Shown: in pieces, positions 8,426 to 17,643 of the stretch
Layout of the letters: every line of letters begins with the position of its first letter
Numbering within the stretch: position 1 is the stretch's first letter
Source of the DNA: Achromobacter ruhlandii
Lineage (GTDB): Bacteria > Pseudomonadota > Gammaproteobacteria > Burkholderiales > Burkholderiaceae_B
NCBI RefSeq assembly: GCF_902859695.1
Contig: NZ_CADIJL010000006.1
Span: 174,610-238,609, forward strand
DNA length: 64,000 nucleotides
Direction: 5' to 3'
Program-made: the position numbers and the translations under genes
Notes under the pieces: generated by a model
Told to the model about the DNA's origin: nothing
Database searches by the model: none
What the model saw: the letters and a program-made list of their open reading frames with translations, nothing else

Positions 8426-9313
8426 TTACCTCGTAATGGAGGCCGGCTTGCGGGTCCGGCCCAGGATCAGGACGGCGCCCAGCACGCAGGCCATGCCCGC
8501 GAGTTGGTGGCGCGACAGCGATTCATCCAGCAGCAGGGCCGCCAGCAGCACGGCCGAGACCGGCGCGATGGCGGTGAACAGGGCGGCTTCCGTGCCGGCA
8601 ACACGCTGTGCGCCGGCGTACCACAGCACGAAGCCGGCCACGGTCGGCACCAGCGCGTAATAGGCTACCGCCAGCAGCGCCTCGGTGGAAAGCGCCAGCG
8701 TCCACGGCGCCTCCATCAGGCTGGCCGGCAGGCACACGGCCAGGCCCAGCGCGCACATCGCCGTCGATAGCGCCAGGGGCGGCAGCGGCACGCGCAGCCG
8801 CTTCTGCAGCAGGATGAACAATCCCTCGCACACCACCGCGCCCAGCACCAGCGCATTGCCGATCCACGAGCCGGCGCCCGGCGCCGCGGGGCCGGGCGTC
8901 ATCAGCCATACGCCCGCCGCCGCCGTGGCGATGGCCAGCAGCGTGGCCTTGCCCGGCCGCTCGCCCAGCAGCGCGATGGCGATGGCGGCCGACACCAGCG
9001 GCAGGCTGCCCAGGATCACCCCGCCATCCACCGCCGAGGTCCGCCCAAGTCCGGCGATCAGCAGCGTGGTGTAGCCCACGCTGCCGGCGATGGCCTGCGC
9101 CGCCAGCAGCAGCCAGTCGCGACCGCCCAGGCGCGGCAAGCGCGTGCCGGTCAGCCACCCCAGCAGCGCGAAGCAGGGTAGCGCCAGCGCGAAACGCAGC
9201 GTGGTGGCGGTAAAGGGCGGCAGCCCCGCCGCGATGATCTTGCTGGCGACGACGGTGCTGCCCACCAGCGCCATGGCGGCGGCCAGGCAGGCATACCCTT
9301 GGGTTCGGTTCAT
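8426..9313 (-). CDS. EamA/DMT-family exporter
   Basis: A 295-residue membrane protein with ten hydrophobic helices in two EamA repeats (about residues 5-140 and 150-285), the layout of drug/metabolite and amino-acid exporters such as RhtA and YdcZ relatives. It is followed three bases later by the B3/4-domain gene and preceded by an AraC regulator on the same strand. The substrate is unknown; the B3/4 neighbour makes an amino acid or analogue plausible. Confidence 0.88.
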   Translation of the reverse strand: MNRTQGYACLAAAMALVGSTVVASKIIAAGLPPFTATTLRFALALPCFALLGWLTGTRLPRLGGRDWLLLAAQAIAGSVGYTTLLIAGLGRTSAVDGGVILGSLPLVSAAIAIALLGERPGKATLLAIATAAAGVWLMTPGPAAPGAGSWIGNALVLGAVVCEGLFILLQKRLRVPLPPLALSTAMCALGLAVCLPASLMEAPWTLALSTEALLAVAYYALVPTVAGFVLWYAGAQRVAGTEAALFTAIAPVSAVLLAALLLDESLSRHQLAGMACVLGAVLILGRTRKPASITR

Positions 9314-9407
9314 GGAAAACGGCCGGAATCAGGACAAGGCCGCAGCGTAGGCGCGGGCGGCGCCCGGCGTCTTGAACGAAATTGCGGCGGATCAGCCGAT
9401 CGCGCCG

Positions 9408-10202
9408 TCAGCGCGTGGCGGCCTGGGCGTAGCGGCCGGGCGACACGCCATAGGCGCGCGAGAACAGCCGCGTCATGTGGCTCTGGTCGGCAAAGCCGGC
9501 GGCCGCGGCGGCGTCGGCCAGCGCCATGCCCTGGCGCAGCAGGCGGCGCGCCAGCAGCAGGCGGCGCTGCATCTGGTACGCATGCGGCGTCATGCCGGTG
9601 GCGCGGCTGAAGGCGCGCAGCACCTGGAAACGGCTCAGGCCGCTGGCCCCGGCCAGATCGGCCAGCGACAGCGCGGCGGCGGGCGCGTCGTCGATCAGGC
9701 CGAGCGCGTGGCGGATGCCGGCGGGCACGCCGGGCCGAGGCGGGGGCGCCGCCTGGCGGCGGGCGCGCGCCAATACCCGCAACAACAGCGTGTCGCGCGC
9801 CAGCGGTTCGCCGCCGGCAATCGCCAGCGCGTACAGCGACAGCAGGTCGGCCGCCAGCACGGGCGCGTCCATCACCGGATGTTCGAACTCGAAGCTGGCG
9901 CCGCCCGGCAGCGCCTCGGCACTGTCGGCCACCACCGCCGCATCCAGGTACAGCATCTGCCAGGCTCGCTCGCCGCCGACCGGGGCGCCGTCATGCACTT
10001 CGCCGGGATTGACGGTGATCACCTGGCCCGGCCCCGCCTCGACCTGGCCGCGGCCGCTGTGCGACAGTTGCCCGCCCTGGCGCATCACGCCGATGCCGAA
10101 CTGTTCGTGCGTGTGACGCGCAAACGCCCGCGCGCTGCGCGCGGCCACCGCCTGCACCCCGGGCAGGGCGCTGCGATGCATGACGAACGGGTTGGCGCGC
10201 AT
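9408..10202 (-). CDS. AraC-family regulator with cupin sensor domain
   Basis: A 264-residue regulator. The N-terminal half is a cupin-like effector domain (HTHEQFGIGVMRQGG, then VNPGEVHDG). The C-terminal 100 residues carry two helix-turn-helices ending FADQSHMTRLFSRAYGVSPG, a strong AraC signature. The ATG at 10202 fits the family length; a longer in-frame start would add an unrelated leader. It is upstream of the EamA-B3/4 pair on the same strand and is the best candidate regulator of that exporter. Confidence 0.9.
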   Translation of the reverse strand: MRANPFVMHRSALPGVQAVAARSARAFARHTHEQFGIGVMRQGGQLSHSGRGQVEAGPGQVITVNPGEVHDGAPVGGERAWQMLYLDAAVVADSAEALPGGASFEFEHPVMDAPVLAADLLSLYALAIAGGEPLARDTLLLRVLARARRQAAPPPRPGVPAGIRHALGLIDDAPAAALSLADLAGASGLSRFQVLRAFSRATGMTPHAYQMQRRLLLARRLLRQGMALADAAAAAGFADQSHMTRLFSRAYGVSPGRYAQAATR

Positions 10203-10242
10203 GGGCGGGCTCCGTGGTGTGCCGAAACGGGCGCGGGCGGCC

Positions 10243-11205
10243 TCAGGCCCGGCCGTGGCGGCTGAATACGTCGCGCAAGGCCGCCGCGAACAGGGCGTCG
10301 ACATTGCGCCGCAAGCCGTCGGCGCGGGTGAACAGCGAAATCGGCGGCAAGGTCCAGTCGAAAGAATACGGCACGATCGCCGCGCCGGCGATACGCACCA
10401 GCTCGTCGGCGATGTCGGCCGGCAGGATCGACACGGCGCGGTCGCTGGCCACGATCATCTCGCCGATCAGTTTGGATGAATCGCTCTGCACCGAGGGCGT
10501 CGGCGGCGCCAGGCCGGCGCGCAGGAAGATGTCGGCCACCTGCTCGCGGATCGGGCTGTCCGGCGTGCCCAGGATCCAGTCCAGGTCGGCCAGCATGTTC
10601 CACTCCAGCCGCGCGCGGCCCAGCCGCGCCGCCAGGCGGCGGCTGGCGATCAGGCGCGGCGGCTGGTGATACAGCACTTCGAAGTCGATCTGGCCCAGGT
10701 CCACCGACGGCGTGGCCCAGCCCACCACCACGTCCAGCGTGTGGTCGCGCAACTGGCGCAGCAGGGCCGGCCCCTGGCCCTCATGGATGGTGGCGGTGAT
10801 GCCGCGTCCTTGGGGCATGGTGCGGGCGATGGCGGCCGACAGCAATTGGCCCGAGACGAACGGGATCACGCCGATGTGCAGGTGGGCGGCCTGGCCGGCG
10901 GCCACGGCCTCCATTTCCTGCACCAGGTGGCCCAGGTCGTGCACCAGCGCGCGGGCCCGCGCCAGCACCACGGCGCCCAGGGGGGTGGGGGTCATGCCGC
11001 GCACGGAGCGTTCGAACAGCGGCACGTCGAACATGCTTTCCAGTTCGGCCAGCGCATTGGTCACGGCTGGCTGGCTGGTGGCCATGTGCTCGGCCACCCG
11101 GGTCAGGGAGCCGTGCTGCTCGATCTGCAGCAGCAGCATCAGATGCCGCATCTTGAGCCGCGAGGTCAGTTTCCGGAGCACCTCGTCCGGCGAAAACGGT
11201 GTCAT
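10243..11205 (-). CDS. LysR-family regulator divergent from malic enzyme
   Basis: A 320-residue LysR protein of the GbpR/CbbR-like branch (KLTSRLKMRHLMLLLQIEQH, then TSQPAVTNALAELE). The ATG at 11205 follows the AT-rich spacer; longer reading would enter the control region. The spacer shared with maeB contains a long inverted repeat (11211-11266), so this protein may control malic enzyme in response to a carbon metabolite. It ends 40 bases before the AraC gene. Confidence 0.88.
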   Translation of the reverse strand: MTPFSPDEVLRKLTSRLKMRHLMLLLQIEQHGSLTRVAEHMATSQPAVTNALAELESMFDVPLFERSVRGMTPTPLGAVVLARARALVHDLGHLVQEMEAVAAGQAAHLHIGVIPFVSGQLLSAAIARTMPQGRGITATIHEGQGPALLRQLRDHTLDVVVGWATPSVDLGQIDFEVLYHQPPRLIASRRLAARLGRARLEWNMLADLDWILGTPDSPIREQVADIFLRAGLAPPTPSVQSDSSKLIGEMIVASDRAVSILPADIADELVRIAGAAIVPYSFDWTLPPISLFTRADGLRRNVDALFAAALRDVFSRHGRA

Positions 11206-11210
11206 AGACA

Positions 11211-11266
11211 AGGCATAAGAAAAAGGTGATGTGACAATATTAAATCCGAATGAACACCTTATGCCT
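11211..11266. promoter_or_regulatory. inverted repeat in the LysR/maeB control region
   Basis: AGGCATAAG (11211-11219) and CTTATGCCT (11258-11266) are perfect nine-base arms. Inside them AAGGTG (11223-11228) pairs with CACCTT (11255-11260). The interior is AT-rich (TGACAATATTAAAT) and probably holds a promoter. The symmetry suggests DNA looping or a regulator tetramer. Confidence 0.55.
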
Positions 11267-11311
11267 GCCGCCCTAGAATTTTTCCTGTTCAAGACTAGGA
11301 GGCGCCGCCCC

Positions 11312-13606
11312 ATGAATTCGCAAGCAGACCGCCAGGCCGCTCTGGATTACCACGAGTTTCCCACCCCGGGAAAGATCTCCGTCGTGGCGTCCAAGCCGCT
11401 CACCAACCAGCGTGACCTGGCCCTGGCGTACTCGCCCGGCGTGGCGGCGGCCTGCGAAGAAATCGTGACTGATCCGGCCAATGTGTTTCGCTACACCGGC
11501 CGCGGCAACCTGGTGGGGGTGATCTCCAACGGCACCGCGGTGCTGGGCCTGGGCAACATCGGCGCGCTGGCCTCCAAGCCGGTGATGGAAGGCAAGGCGG
11601 TGCTGTTCAAGAAGTTCGCCGGCCTGGACGTGTTCGACATCGAGATCAACGAAACCGATCCGGACAAGCTGGTCGAGATCATCGCCGGCCTGGAGCCGAC
11701 CTTCGGCGGCATCAACCTCGAAGACATCAAGGCGCCCGAGTGCTTCACGGTCGAGCGCAAGCTGCGCGAGCGCATGAAGATCCCCGTCTTCCATGACGAC
11801 CAGCACGGCACCGCCATCACCGTTTCCGCCGCCTTCATCAACGGCCTGAAGGTCGTGGGCAAGCAGATCGACAAGGTCAAGGTCGTCACGTCCGGCGCCG
11901 GCGCGGCCGCGCTGGCTTGTCTGGACCTGATGGTGGACCTGGGCCTGCCGCTGGAAAACATCTGGGTCACCGACATCGAGGGCGTGGTGTACGAGGGCCG
12001 CACCGTGCTGATGGATCCGGACAAGGCACGCTTCACGCAGAAGACCGACGCCCGCAAGCTGGCCGAAGTGATCGAGGGCGCGGACGTGTTCCTGGGCCTG
12101 TCGGCCGGCGGCGTGCTCAAGCCCGAGATGGTGGCCAAGATGGGCCCGCGCCCGCTGATCCTGGCGCTGGCCAACCCCACCCCGGAAATCCTGCCGGAAG
12201 TGGCGCACGGCGTGCGCGACGACGTCGTCATGGCAACCGGCCGTTCGGACTACCCGAACCAGGTCAACAACGTGCTGTGCTTCCCGTACATCTTCCGCGG
12301 CGCGCTGGACGTGGGCGCCACCACCATCACGCGTGAAATGGAAAAGGCGGCGGTCTACGCCATCGCCGAACTGGCCGAGGAAGAGCAGAACGAAGTGGTG
12401 GCCGCCGCCTACGGCACCTACGACATCTCGTTCGGCCCCGAGTACCTGATTCCCAAGCCGTTCGATCCGCGCCTGATCGTGCGCATCGCCCCGGCGGTGG
12501 CCAAGGCCGCCATGGAAGGCGGCGTGGCCACGCGCCCGCTGGCCGACCTGGAAGCCTACGAAGAGCAGCTGCAGCGGTTCGTCTACCACTCCGGCGCGTT
12601 CATGAAGCCGCTGTTCTCGGCGGCCAAGCGTATCGTGCGCAACGGCGGCAAGTCGCGCATCGTCTTCACCGAGGGCGAGGACGAACGCGTGCTGCGCGCG
12701 GTGCAGGTCATCGTCGACGAAGGCGTGGCGCGCCCGATCCTGGTGGGCCGTCCCGCCGTGCTGCTGTCGCGCATCGAGAAGTTCGGCCTGCGCCTGCGCC
12801 TGGGCGAGGATGTCGAAGTCACCAACCCGGAATACGACGAGCGCTTCCACCAGTACTGGACCACGTACTGGGAACTGATGTGCCGCCGCGGCATCACCAA
12901 GGAAATGGCGCGCGTGGAAATGCGCCGCCGCCTGACCCTGATCGGCGCGATGATGGTGCACCTGGGCGATGCCGACGGCATGGTCTGCGGCACGGTCGGC
13001 GCCTATCACGATCACCTGCGCTTCATCGACGAAGTGATCGGTCGCCGCCCGGGCGCCAACGTCTACGCCGCCATGAACATCCTGCTGCTCAACGAGCGCA
13101 CGGTGGTGCTGGTGGACACGCACGTCAACGATGAGCCGACGGCCGAGCAGATCGCCGAGTTCACCATCGCCGCCGCCCGCGAAGTGGGCCGCATGTTCCT
13201 GGCGCCCAAGGTGGCGCTGCTGTCGCGCTCGAATTTCGGCTCGGGCAGCTCGGCCTCGGGCGCCAAGATGCGCCGCGCGCTGGAACTGGTGCGCGAAGCC
13301 GCGCCGGAACTGGAGATCGACGGCGAGATGCATGGCGACTGCGCGCTGGACGAAGCCCTGCGCTTGCGCATCCTGCCGTCCTCGACGCTCAAGGGCGAGG
13401 CCAACCTGCTGGTGTGCCCGAACGTGGACGCCGGCAACATCGCCTACAACCTGCTCAAGACGGCGGCCGGCGGCAACGTCGCGGTGGGCCCGATCCTGCT
13501 GGGCGCCAACGCGCCGGTGCACATCCTGACCTCCAGCTCGACCGTGCGCCGCATCATCAACATGACGGCCCTGACGGTGCTGGACGCCAACCGCGTCGAA
13601 GGCTGA
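11312..13606 (+). CDS. maeB: NADP-dependent malic enzyme with C-terminal PTA-like domain
   Basis: A 764-residue fusion typical of MaeB. Residues 1 to about 430 are malic enzyme: [16 protein letters not shown], the metal-site region [15 protein letters not shown], and a nucleotide fold at [16 protein letters not shown]. Residues from about 435 are phosphotransacetylase-like, a domain that is non-catalytic in characterised MaeB proteins and mediates acetyl-CoA regulation. The reaction is malate + NADP+ to pyruvate + CO2 + NADPH. A TAGGAGG ribosome site is ten bases before the ATG. A strong terminator follows. Confidence 0.97.
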   Translation: MNSQADRQAALDYHEFPTPGKISVVASKPLTNQRDLALAYSPGVAAACEEIVTDPANVFRYTGRGNLVGVISNGTAVLGLGNIGALASKPVMEGKAVLFKKFAGLDVFDIEINETDPDKLVEIIAGLEPTFGGINLEDIKAPECFTVERKLRERMKIPVFHDDQHGTAITVSAAFINGLKVVGKQIDKVKVVTSGAGAAALACLDLMVDLGLPLENIWVTDIEGVVYEGRTVLMDPDKARFTQKTDARKLAEVIEGADVFLGLSAGGVLKPEMVAKMGPRPLILALANPTPEILPEVAHGVRDDVVMATGRSDYPNQVNNVLCFPYIFRGALDVGATTITREMEKAAVYAIAELAEEEQNEVVAAAYGTYDISFGPEYLIPKPFDPRLIVRIAPAVAKAAMEGGVATRPLADLEAYEEQLQRFVYHSGAFMKPLFSAAKRIVRNGGKSRIVFTEGEDERVLRAVQVIVDEGVARPILVGRPAVLLSRIEKFGLRLRLGEDVEVTNPEYDERFHQYWTTYWELMCRRGITKEMARVEMRRRLTLIGAMMVHLGDADGMVCGTVGAYHDHLRFIDEVIGRRPGANVYAAMNILLLNERTVVLVDTHVNDEPTAEQIAEFTIAAAREVGRMFLAPKVALLSRSNFGSGSSASGAKMRRALELVREAAPELEIDGEMHGDCALDEALRLRILPSSTLKGEANLLVCPNVDAGNIAYNLLKTAAGGNVAVGPILLGANAPVHILTSSSTVRRIINMTALTVLDANRVEG

Positions 13607-13640
13607 TCGCCACGCGCTCGCGCCCGGCCGCAAGGTAAAA

Positions 13641-13677
13641 CGCCCGCGTCATCGCATGATGACGCGGGCGTTTTTTT
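13641..13677 (+). terminator. Rho-independent terminator of maeB
   Basis: A perfect 13-bp stem (CGCCCGCGTCATC / GATGACGCGGGCG) with a GCAT loop is followed by seven T residues. Four A residues precede the stem, so it may also work weakly on the other strand. Confidence 0.95.
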
Positions 13678-13781
13678 ATTGGCGGACCGCCTCGGGATGA
13701 CGGGGCCCCTGGATGGGCCGCCCCAGCCGAAGGCGCTGCGCGATGAAACGGCTCTTGGCGCCGGCAAAGCCGGCCTCGGAC

Positions 13782-14156
13782 TTAGTTGGCGCTGGCCTTC
13801 CAGGTGCCGTCGGGTTGCTTGCAGAACCAGAACTTCCAGGTTTCGGTGGTGCTGGTGCGCGCGAAATCGCCTTCCAGCAGGCGGCAGGTACGGTCGCCCG
13901 ACGTGCTGGTCTGCAGCGGCGTGATCTTGGCCGTGATCGGCGCGGCCTTGCGCTTGGGCGTGCTGGACCAGTTGACGCTCTGGCCGTCGGCGGCGTTGTT
14001 CAGCGCTTCGGCCACCGCTTGGTGGAAGGCCGGCTTGTCCGCCTTGGAAATCTGGGTGATGAGGGCATTGTTCAGCATGACGGCGGGCGCCGCCAGGACC
14101 GGTCCGGACGTGACGCCGGCGGCGAGTGCGAAAGCGATGAGACGGATGGTTTTCAT
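13782..14156 (-). CDS. exported protein, 17-kDa-surface-antigen-like C-terminus
   Basis: A 124-residue protein with a clear signal peptide (MKTIRLIAFALAAGVTSGPV, cleavage near VLAA). The C-terminal half (NWSSTPKRKAAPITAKITP, then DRTCRLLEG and FWFCKQPDGTWKAS) has the strand pattern and the two cysteines of the rickettsial 17-kDa surface antigen/outer-membrane lipoprotein C-terminal domain. It lacks a lipobox, so it is probably periplasmic. Function is unknown. It is monocistronic. Confidence 0.7.
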   Translation of the reverse strand: MKTIRLIAFALAAGVTSGPVLAAPAVMLNNALITQISKADKPAFHQAVAEALNNAADGQSVNWSSTPKRKAAPITAKITPLQTSTSGDRTCRLLEGDFARTSTTETWKFWFCKQPDGTWKASAN

Positions 14157-14284
14157 TGCGGGCTCCCTCGTTGTTGTCAAGGCTGCGTGGGCAACCTATT
14201 GATGGCTAGATGCGATGGTACGCGAAGCGCCCGCGTCTTGTCTCGGACCGTTTCCGCCCCGCGCCGGTCGGCTTGCGCGGACGC

Positions 14285-14310
14285 AAAAAAAGCCGCCCGG
14301 CAGGGGCGGC
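14285..14310 (-). terminator. Rho-independent terminator of the DUF4148 gene
   Basis: On the minus strand GCCGCCC and GGGCGGC form a seven-base stem with a five-base loop, followed by a run of seven T (A on the plus strand, 14285-14291). It lies 40 bases after the stop at 14351. Confidence 0.85.
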
Positions 14311-14350
14311 CAAGGTACAACAAGGGGAGGGGTAAATCGTCAGGCCGTGC

Positions 14351-14710
14351 TCAGTTGACGCGGTGGTAGGCGCCCGAGAACGGCAGGTCGTTGGGTTCGA
14401 CGTTCGAGACCTGGCCGGCGGCCTTGGCGGTGGCCAGTTCGGCCTGCACTTGCGCGCGCGTCACGCCGGATTGGGGGGCGCCATACACACCCTGGAACGG
14501 CATGTCGTTGGGCTCGACATTCGAGACCTGGCCGGCGGCCTTGGCGGCGGCCAGCTCGGCCTGCACCTGGGCGCGGCTCGGGCCTTCATACGGGGTGCCG
14601 TAAACGCCCTGGAAGGGCACGTTGTTCGGTTCGATGTTCTGTCCGGCGTAGGCGCCGGCGCTCAGGGCGGCCAGGGACAGCAGCAGGGCAGAGGCAAGGG
14701 TCTTTTTCAT
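14351..14710 (-). CDS. DUF4148 exported repeat protein
   Basis: A 119-residue secreted protein: signal peptide MKKTLASALLLSLAALSAGA with cleavage at AYA, then three near-identical segments around EPNNVPFQGVYG, EPNDMPFQGVYG and EPNDLPFSGAY, joined by SRAQVQAELAAAKAAGQV linkers. This is the DUF4148 pattern, a family expanded in Burkholderiales with no established function. A terminator follows at 14285-14310. A second, more divergent DUF4148 protein is encoded at 26232-26609. Confidence 0.85.
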   Translation of the reverse strand: MKKTLASALLLSLAALSAGAYAGQNIEPNNVPFQGVYGTPYEGPSRAQVQAELAAAKAAGQVSNVEPNDMPFQGVYGAPQSGVTRAQVQAELATAKAAGQVSNVEPNDLPFSGAYHRVN

Positions 14711-15073
14711 GGTGAATCTCCGATTTCAGAAGCCTGGGAGCGAATCCGGCGGCCCATCCGTCGTGGTTCGTTGTTGTTTCCCGATGGCTCCATAGTGCGC
14801 CGGATATCACTAGGGATAAACCCGTATATCGGTAAAAGATTTTTCCATAAATGGAATGAATAAGTAATTTCGAGCAATTATTCTCCATCAATGGCAGCGA
14901 TAGCCGGCGCAACGCCTTGCTGGGGCGCGGCGTGGAGCAGAGGAAATGGCACGGCCGTCGTGGCGATGCCACGCAGCCGGCAACAGGCGGCAGGCGATCC
15001 GGGCAGGCCGGGCCAGCTGTGGCGGGTGGTGGGGGGCAGACGGGAGCGACCGGGCGCCCTGGAGCGGCCGGGG
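14711..15073. other. 363-base intergenic region with paired CCATNNATGG motifs
   Basis: No gene is supported here. The first part, to about 14890, is AT-rich and probably carries the promoter of the DUF4148 gene. TTCCAT-AA-ATGGAA (14843-14856) and CCAT-CA-ATGG (14885-14894) are two CCATNNATGG dyads 40 bases apart. From 14900 to 15073 the DNA is GC-rich and featureless. Confidence 0.5.
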
Positions 15074-15289
15074 TCAGTAGTGCGGCGGCAGTTCGTCGCG
15101 CAGGCTGCGGAACGGCGCCGCGCCCTCGGGCGCCTGCTGGCGCAGGTCGGCCACTTCGCGTTGCAGGCGGTCGATCTGCTGCTGCTGGCGCACGATGATC
15201 TGGTTCAGCTGTTCCAGCAGGTCGTCTGCGAAACTGGCCTTGACTTCCAGGTCCAGCAGCCGGCGTTCGATGTCTTGCGGATTTTCCAT
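15074..15289 (-). CDS. slyX: SlyX family protein
   Basis: A 71-residue cytoplasmic coiled-coil protein. The heptad-rich core DIERRLLDLEVKASFADDLL and the continuation LNQIIVRQQQQIDRL, and the terminal PPHY, are hallmarks of SlyX, whose role is still unsettled. An in-frame ATG at 15307 would add MGSNSA and cannot be excluded. It is divergent from the TonB receptor gene at 15399. Confidence 0.92.
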   Translation of the reverse strand: MENPQDIERRLLDLEVKASFADDLLEQLNQIIVRQQQQIDRLQREVADLRQQAPEGAAPFRSLRDELPPHY

Positions 15290-15398
15290 GGCGCTATTAG
15301 AACCCATTCCCCGCGCCGGCCCGCCGCGCCCCGGCTGTATCGACATTGTCCACATCCTGTGCGAGGCTCGGGGCTTGCTCATTGCGCGAGGTTTTCGA

Positions 15399-17516
15399 TT
15401 GGCGAAGCAACGACGCCGGCCCGGCGGCCTGGCCAGCTCCTTCCTGCATGGCCTGCTCGGCATGGCGCCAGCCGTGACGGCGCTCGCCCAATCGCAGACG
15501 CCGCAGCAGCTGGCGCCGGTTGCGGTATCCGGCACGCGGATCGGCACGCCGCCGCTGGAAACCCCGGCTTCGGTCGACATCGTGGAGGGCGCGGCGATGC
15601 GGCGCGGCCAGCCGGGCATCAACTTGTCCGAAGGCCTGGCGGGCGTACCGGGCCTGCAGATCCAGAACCGCCAGAACTACGCGCAGGACCTGCAGATATC
15701 CAGCCGCGGCTTTGGCGCGCGTTCCACCTTCGGCGTGCGCGGGGTGCGCCTGTACGTGGACGGCATCCCGGCAACCATGCCGGACGGGCAGGGCCAGACC
15801 TCGAACATCGACATCGGCTCGCTCGACCGGGTGGAGGTGCTGCGCGGACCGTTCTCGGCGCTGTACGGCAATTCTTCGGGCGGGGTGATCCTGGCCTACA
15901 CCGAAGACGGCGCCGTGCCGCCCGAAATCGGCGTCTCGGCCTGGGCCGGCGGCGATCGCACCTGGCGCTATGGCGCCAAGGCCTCCGGCACGTCCGGCGA
16001 CATGGATTACGTGCTCGACCTGTCGCGCATGACCACCGACGGCTACCGCGACCACAGCGCCGCGCGCAAGAACCTGGGCAACGCCAAGCTGGGTGTACAG
16101 CTTGACGACGCCAGCCGCCTGACGATCGTGGCCAACAGTGTCGACCTGACGGCCCAGGATCCGCTCGGCCTGACGTACGCGCAGTTCCAGGACGCGCCGC
16201 GTAGCGCCGAGCTGGCGGCGCAGTACGACACGCGCAAGACCGTGCGCCAGACCCAGGGCGGGCTGGTCTACGAACGCCACGTCGACGGCGCCAACACGCT
16301 GCGCCTGATGCTGTACTACGGCCAGCGCGACACCACGCAGTTCCAGGCCATCCCGCCCGCGGCGCAGGCGGCGCCGACGCAGGCGGGCGGGGTGATCGAC
16401 CTGCGCCGCCGCTATGGCGGGGCCGACCTGCGCTGGACCTCGGAACTGGGGCCGGCGGCGCGGCCCTTGACGCTGGTCGGCGGCTTCTCGTATGACACCC
16501 TGCGCGAGAACCGCCAGGGCTACCAGAACTACGTGGGCGACGGCGACAGCCGCCAGCTTGGCGTGCGGGGGGTATTGCGGCGCGACGAAACCAACACCGT
16601 CTATAACGCCGATCCCTACCTGCAGGCGTCCTGGCGCGCGGCGCCGCGCTGGACGCTGGATGCCGGCGTGCGCTACAGCACGGTGGCGTTCCGCTCGCGC
16701 GATCATTACCTCGCGCCGGGCAATGGCGATGACAGCGGCAGCGCGCGCTATCGCCGCGCGCTGCCGGTGGCCGCGGTGCGCTACCAGGCCGATCCGCGGA
16801 CCTCGCTGTACGCCTCGTATGGGCGCGGCTTCGAGACCCCGACGCTCAATGAGCTGTCGTACCGGCCCGGCGGCCAGCCGGGCCTGAATTTCGCGCTGGC
16901 GCCAGCGCTCGGCACCCACGTCGAGGCCGGCGCCAAGACCGATCTGGCGGGCGGCCAACTGACCGCGGCCGTGTTCCGCGTGTCCACCGATGATGAAATC
17001 GTCGCGGCCGGCAGCACGGGCGGCCGCGCCACCTTCCGCAACGCCGGACGCACGCGCCGCGACGGCGTGGAACTGGGCTGGTCCAACCGCTTTGCCGGCC
17101 ACTGGCGGGCGCAACTGGCCTACACCTGGCTCGATGCCCGCTATCGCGACGATGGCGGCGGCGCCATCCGCGCCGGCAACCGGATTCCCGGCATTGCCGG
17201 GCAGTCGGCCTATGCCTCGCTGGCCTGGACGCCGCCGCAGGGCTGGCAGGCCGGCATCGAGGCCCGCTACCTGAGCCGCCTGTATGCCGACGACGCCAAC
17301 GACGCGGCCGCGCCGGGCTATGTGGTGGCGGCGCTGTCCACGGGCTACGTGAAGCAGGTGGGGCCGTGGGCGTTGAGCGCCTATGCGCGGATCGACAACC
17401 TGTTCGACCGGCGCTATGCCGGGTCGGTCATCGTCAACGAGAGCAATGGCCGCTACTACGAGCCGGCGCCCGGGCGGGCCGTGGGGCTGGGAGTTGGGGT
17501 GATCTATCGCCATTGA
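15399..17516 (+). CDS. TonB-dependent receptor, YncD-like
   Basis: A 705-residue outer-membrane receptor. The TTG at 15399 is chosen because GAGG lies seven bases upstream and it yields a signal peptide with a KQRRR n-region and cleavage near ALAQ. The plug domain (about residues 30-160) includes LQISSRGFGARSTFGVRGVR and LDRVEVLRGPFSALYGN; the 22-strand barrel ends GLGVGVIYRH. The plug most resembles YncD/PqqU, reported to import the cofactor PQQ. No TonB, ABC or regulator gene is adjacent, so the ligand is uncertain. Confidence 0.85.
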   Translation: MAKQRRRPGGLASSFLHGLLGMAPAVTALAQSQTPQQLAPVAVSGTRIGTPPLETPASVDIVEGAAMRRGQPGINLSEGLAGVPGLQIQNRQNYAQDLQISSRGFGARSTFGVRGVRLYVDGIPATMPDGQGQTSNIDIGSLDRVEVLRGPFSALYGNSSGGVILAYTEDGAVPPEIGVSAWAGGDRTWRYGAKASGTSGDMDYVLDLSRMTTDGYRDHSAARKNLGNAKLGVQLDDASRLTIVANSVDLTAQDPLGLTYAQFQDAPRSAELAAQYDTRKTVRQTQGGLVYERHVDGANTLRLMLYYGQRDTTQFQAIPPAAQAAPTQAGGVIDLRRRYGGADLRWTSELGPAARPLTLVGGFSYDTLRENRQGYQNYVGDGDSRQLGVRGVLRRDETNTVYNADPYLQASWRAAPRWTLDAGVRYSTVAFRSRDHYLAPGNGDDSGSARYRRALPVAAVRYQADPRTSLYASYGRGFETPTLNELSYRPGGQPGLNFALAPALGTHVEAGAKTDLAGGQLTAAVFRVSTDDEIVAAGSTGGRATFRNAGRTRRDGVELGWSNRFAGHWRAQLAYTWLDARYRDDGGGAIRAGNRIPGIAGQSAYASLAWTPPQGWQAGIEARYLSRLYADDANDAAAPGYVVAALSTGYVKQVGPWALSAYARIDNLFDRRYAGSVIVNESNGRYYEPAPGRAVGLGVGVIYRH

Positions 17517-17643
17517 GGCTGGAATTCGTCGTCAGACGTCGCGACACGCGCTCAATGTCAAAAATGTCGGACGGTTTGCCGGGGCAACTATCGGGCGTTG
17601 CTCGATAGAACCGTTTCTTTTGGATCAGCCGGGAGCATTCATC

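Noticed and set aside
11273..13633. Minus-strand frame covering the whole of maeB
   Set aside because: It is rich in His, Gln and Arg as expected from antisense codons, while maeB has full enzyme motifs and a strong ribosome site.
14843..14894. Claiming a defined regulator site for the CCATNNATGG pair
   Set aside because: Two short dyads in AT-rich DNA are weak evidence; kept only as a description of the gap.
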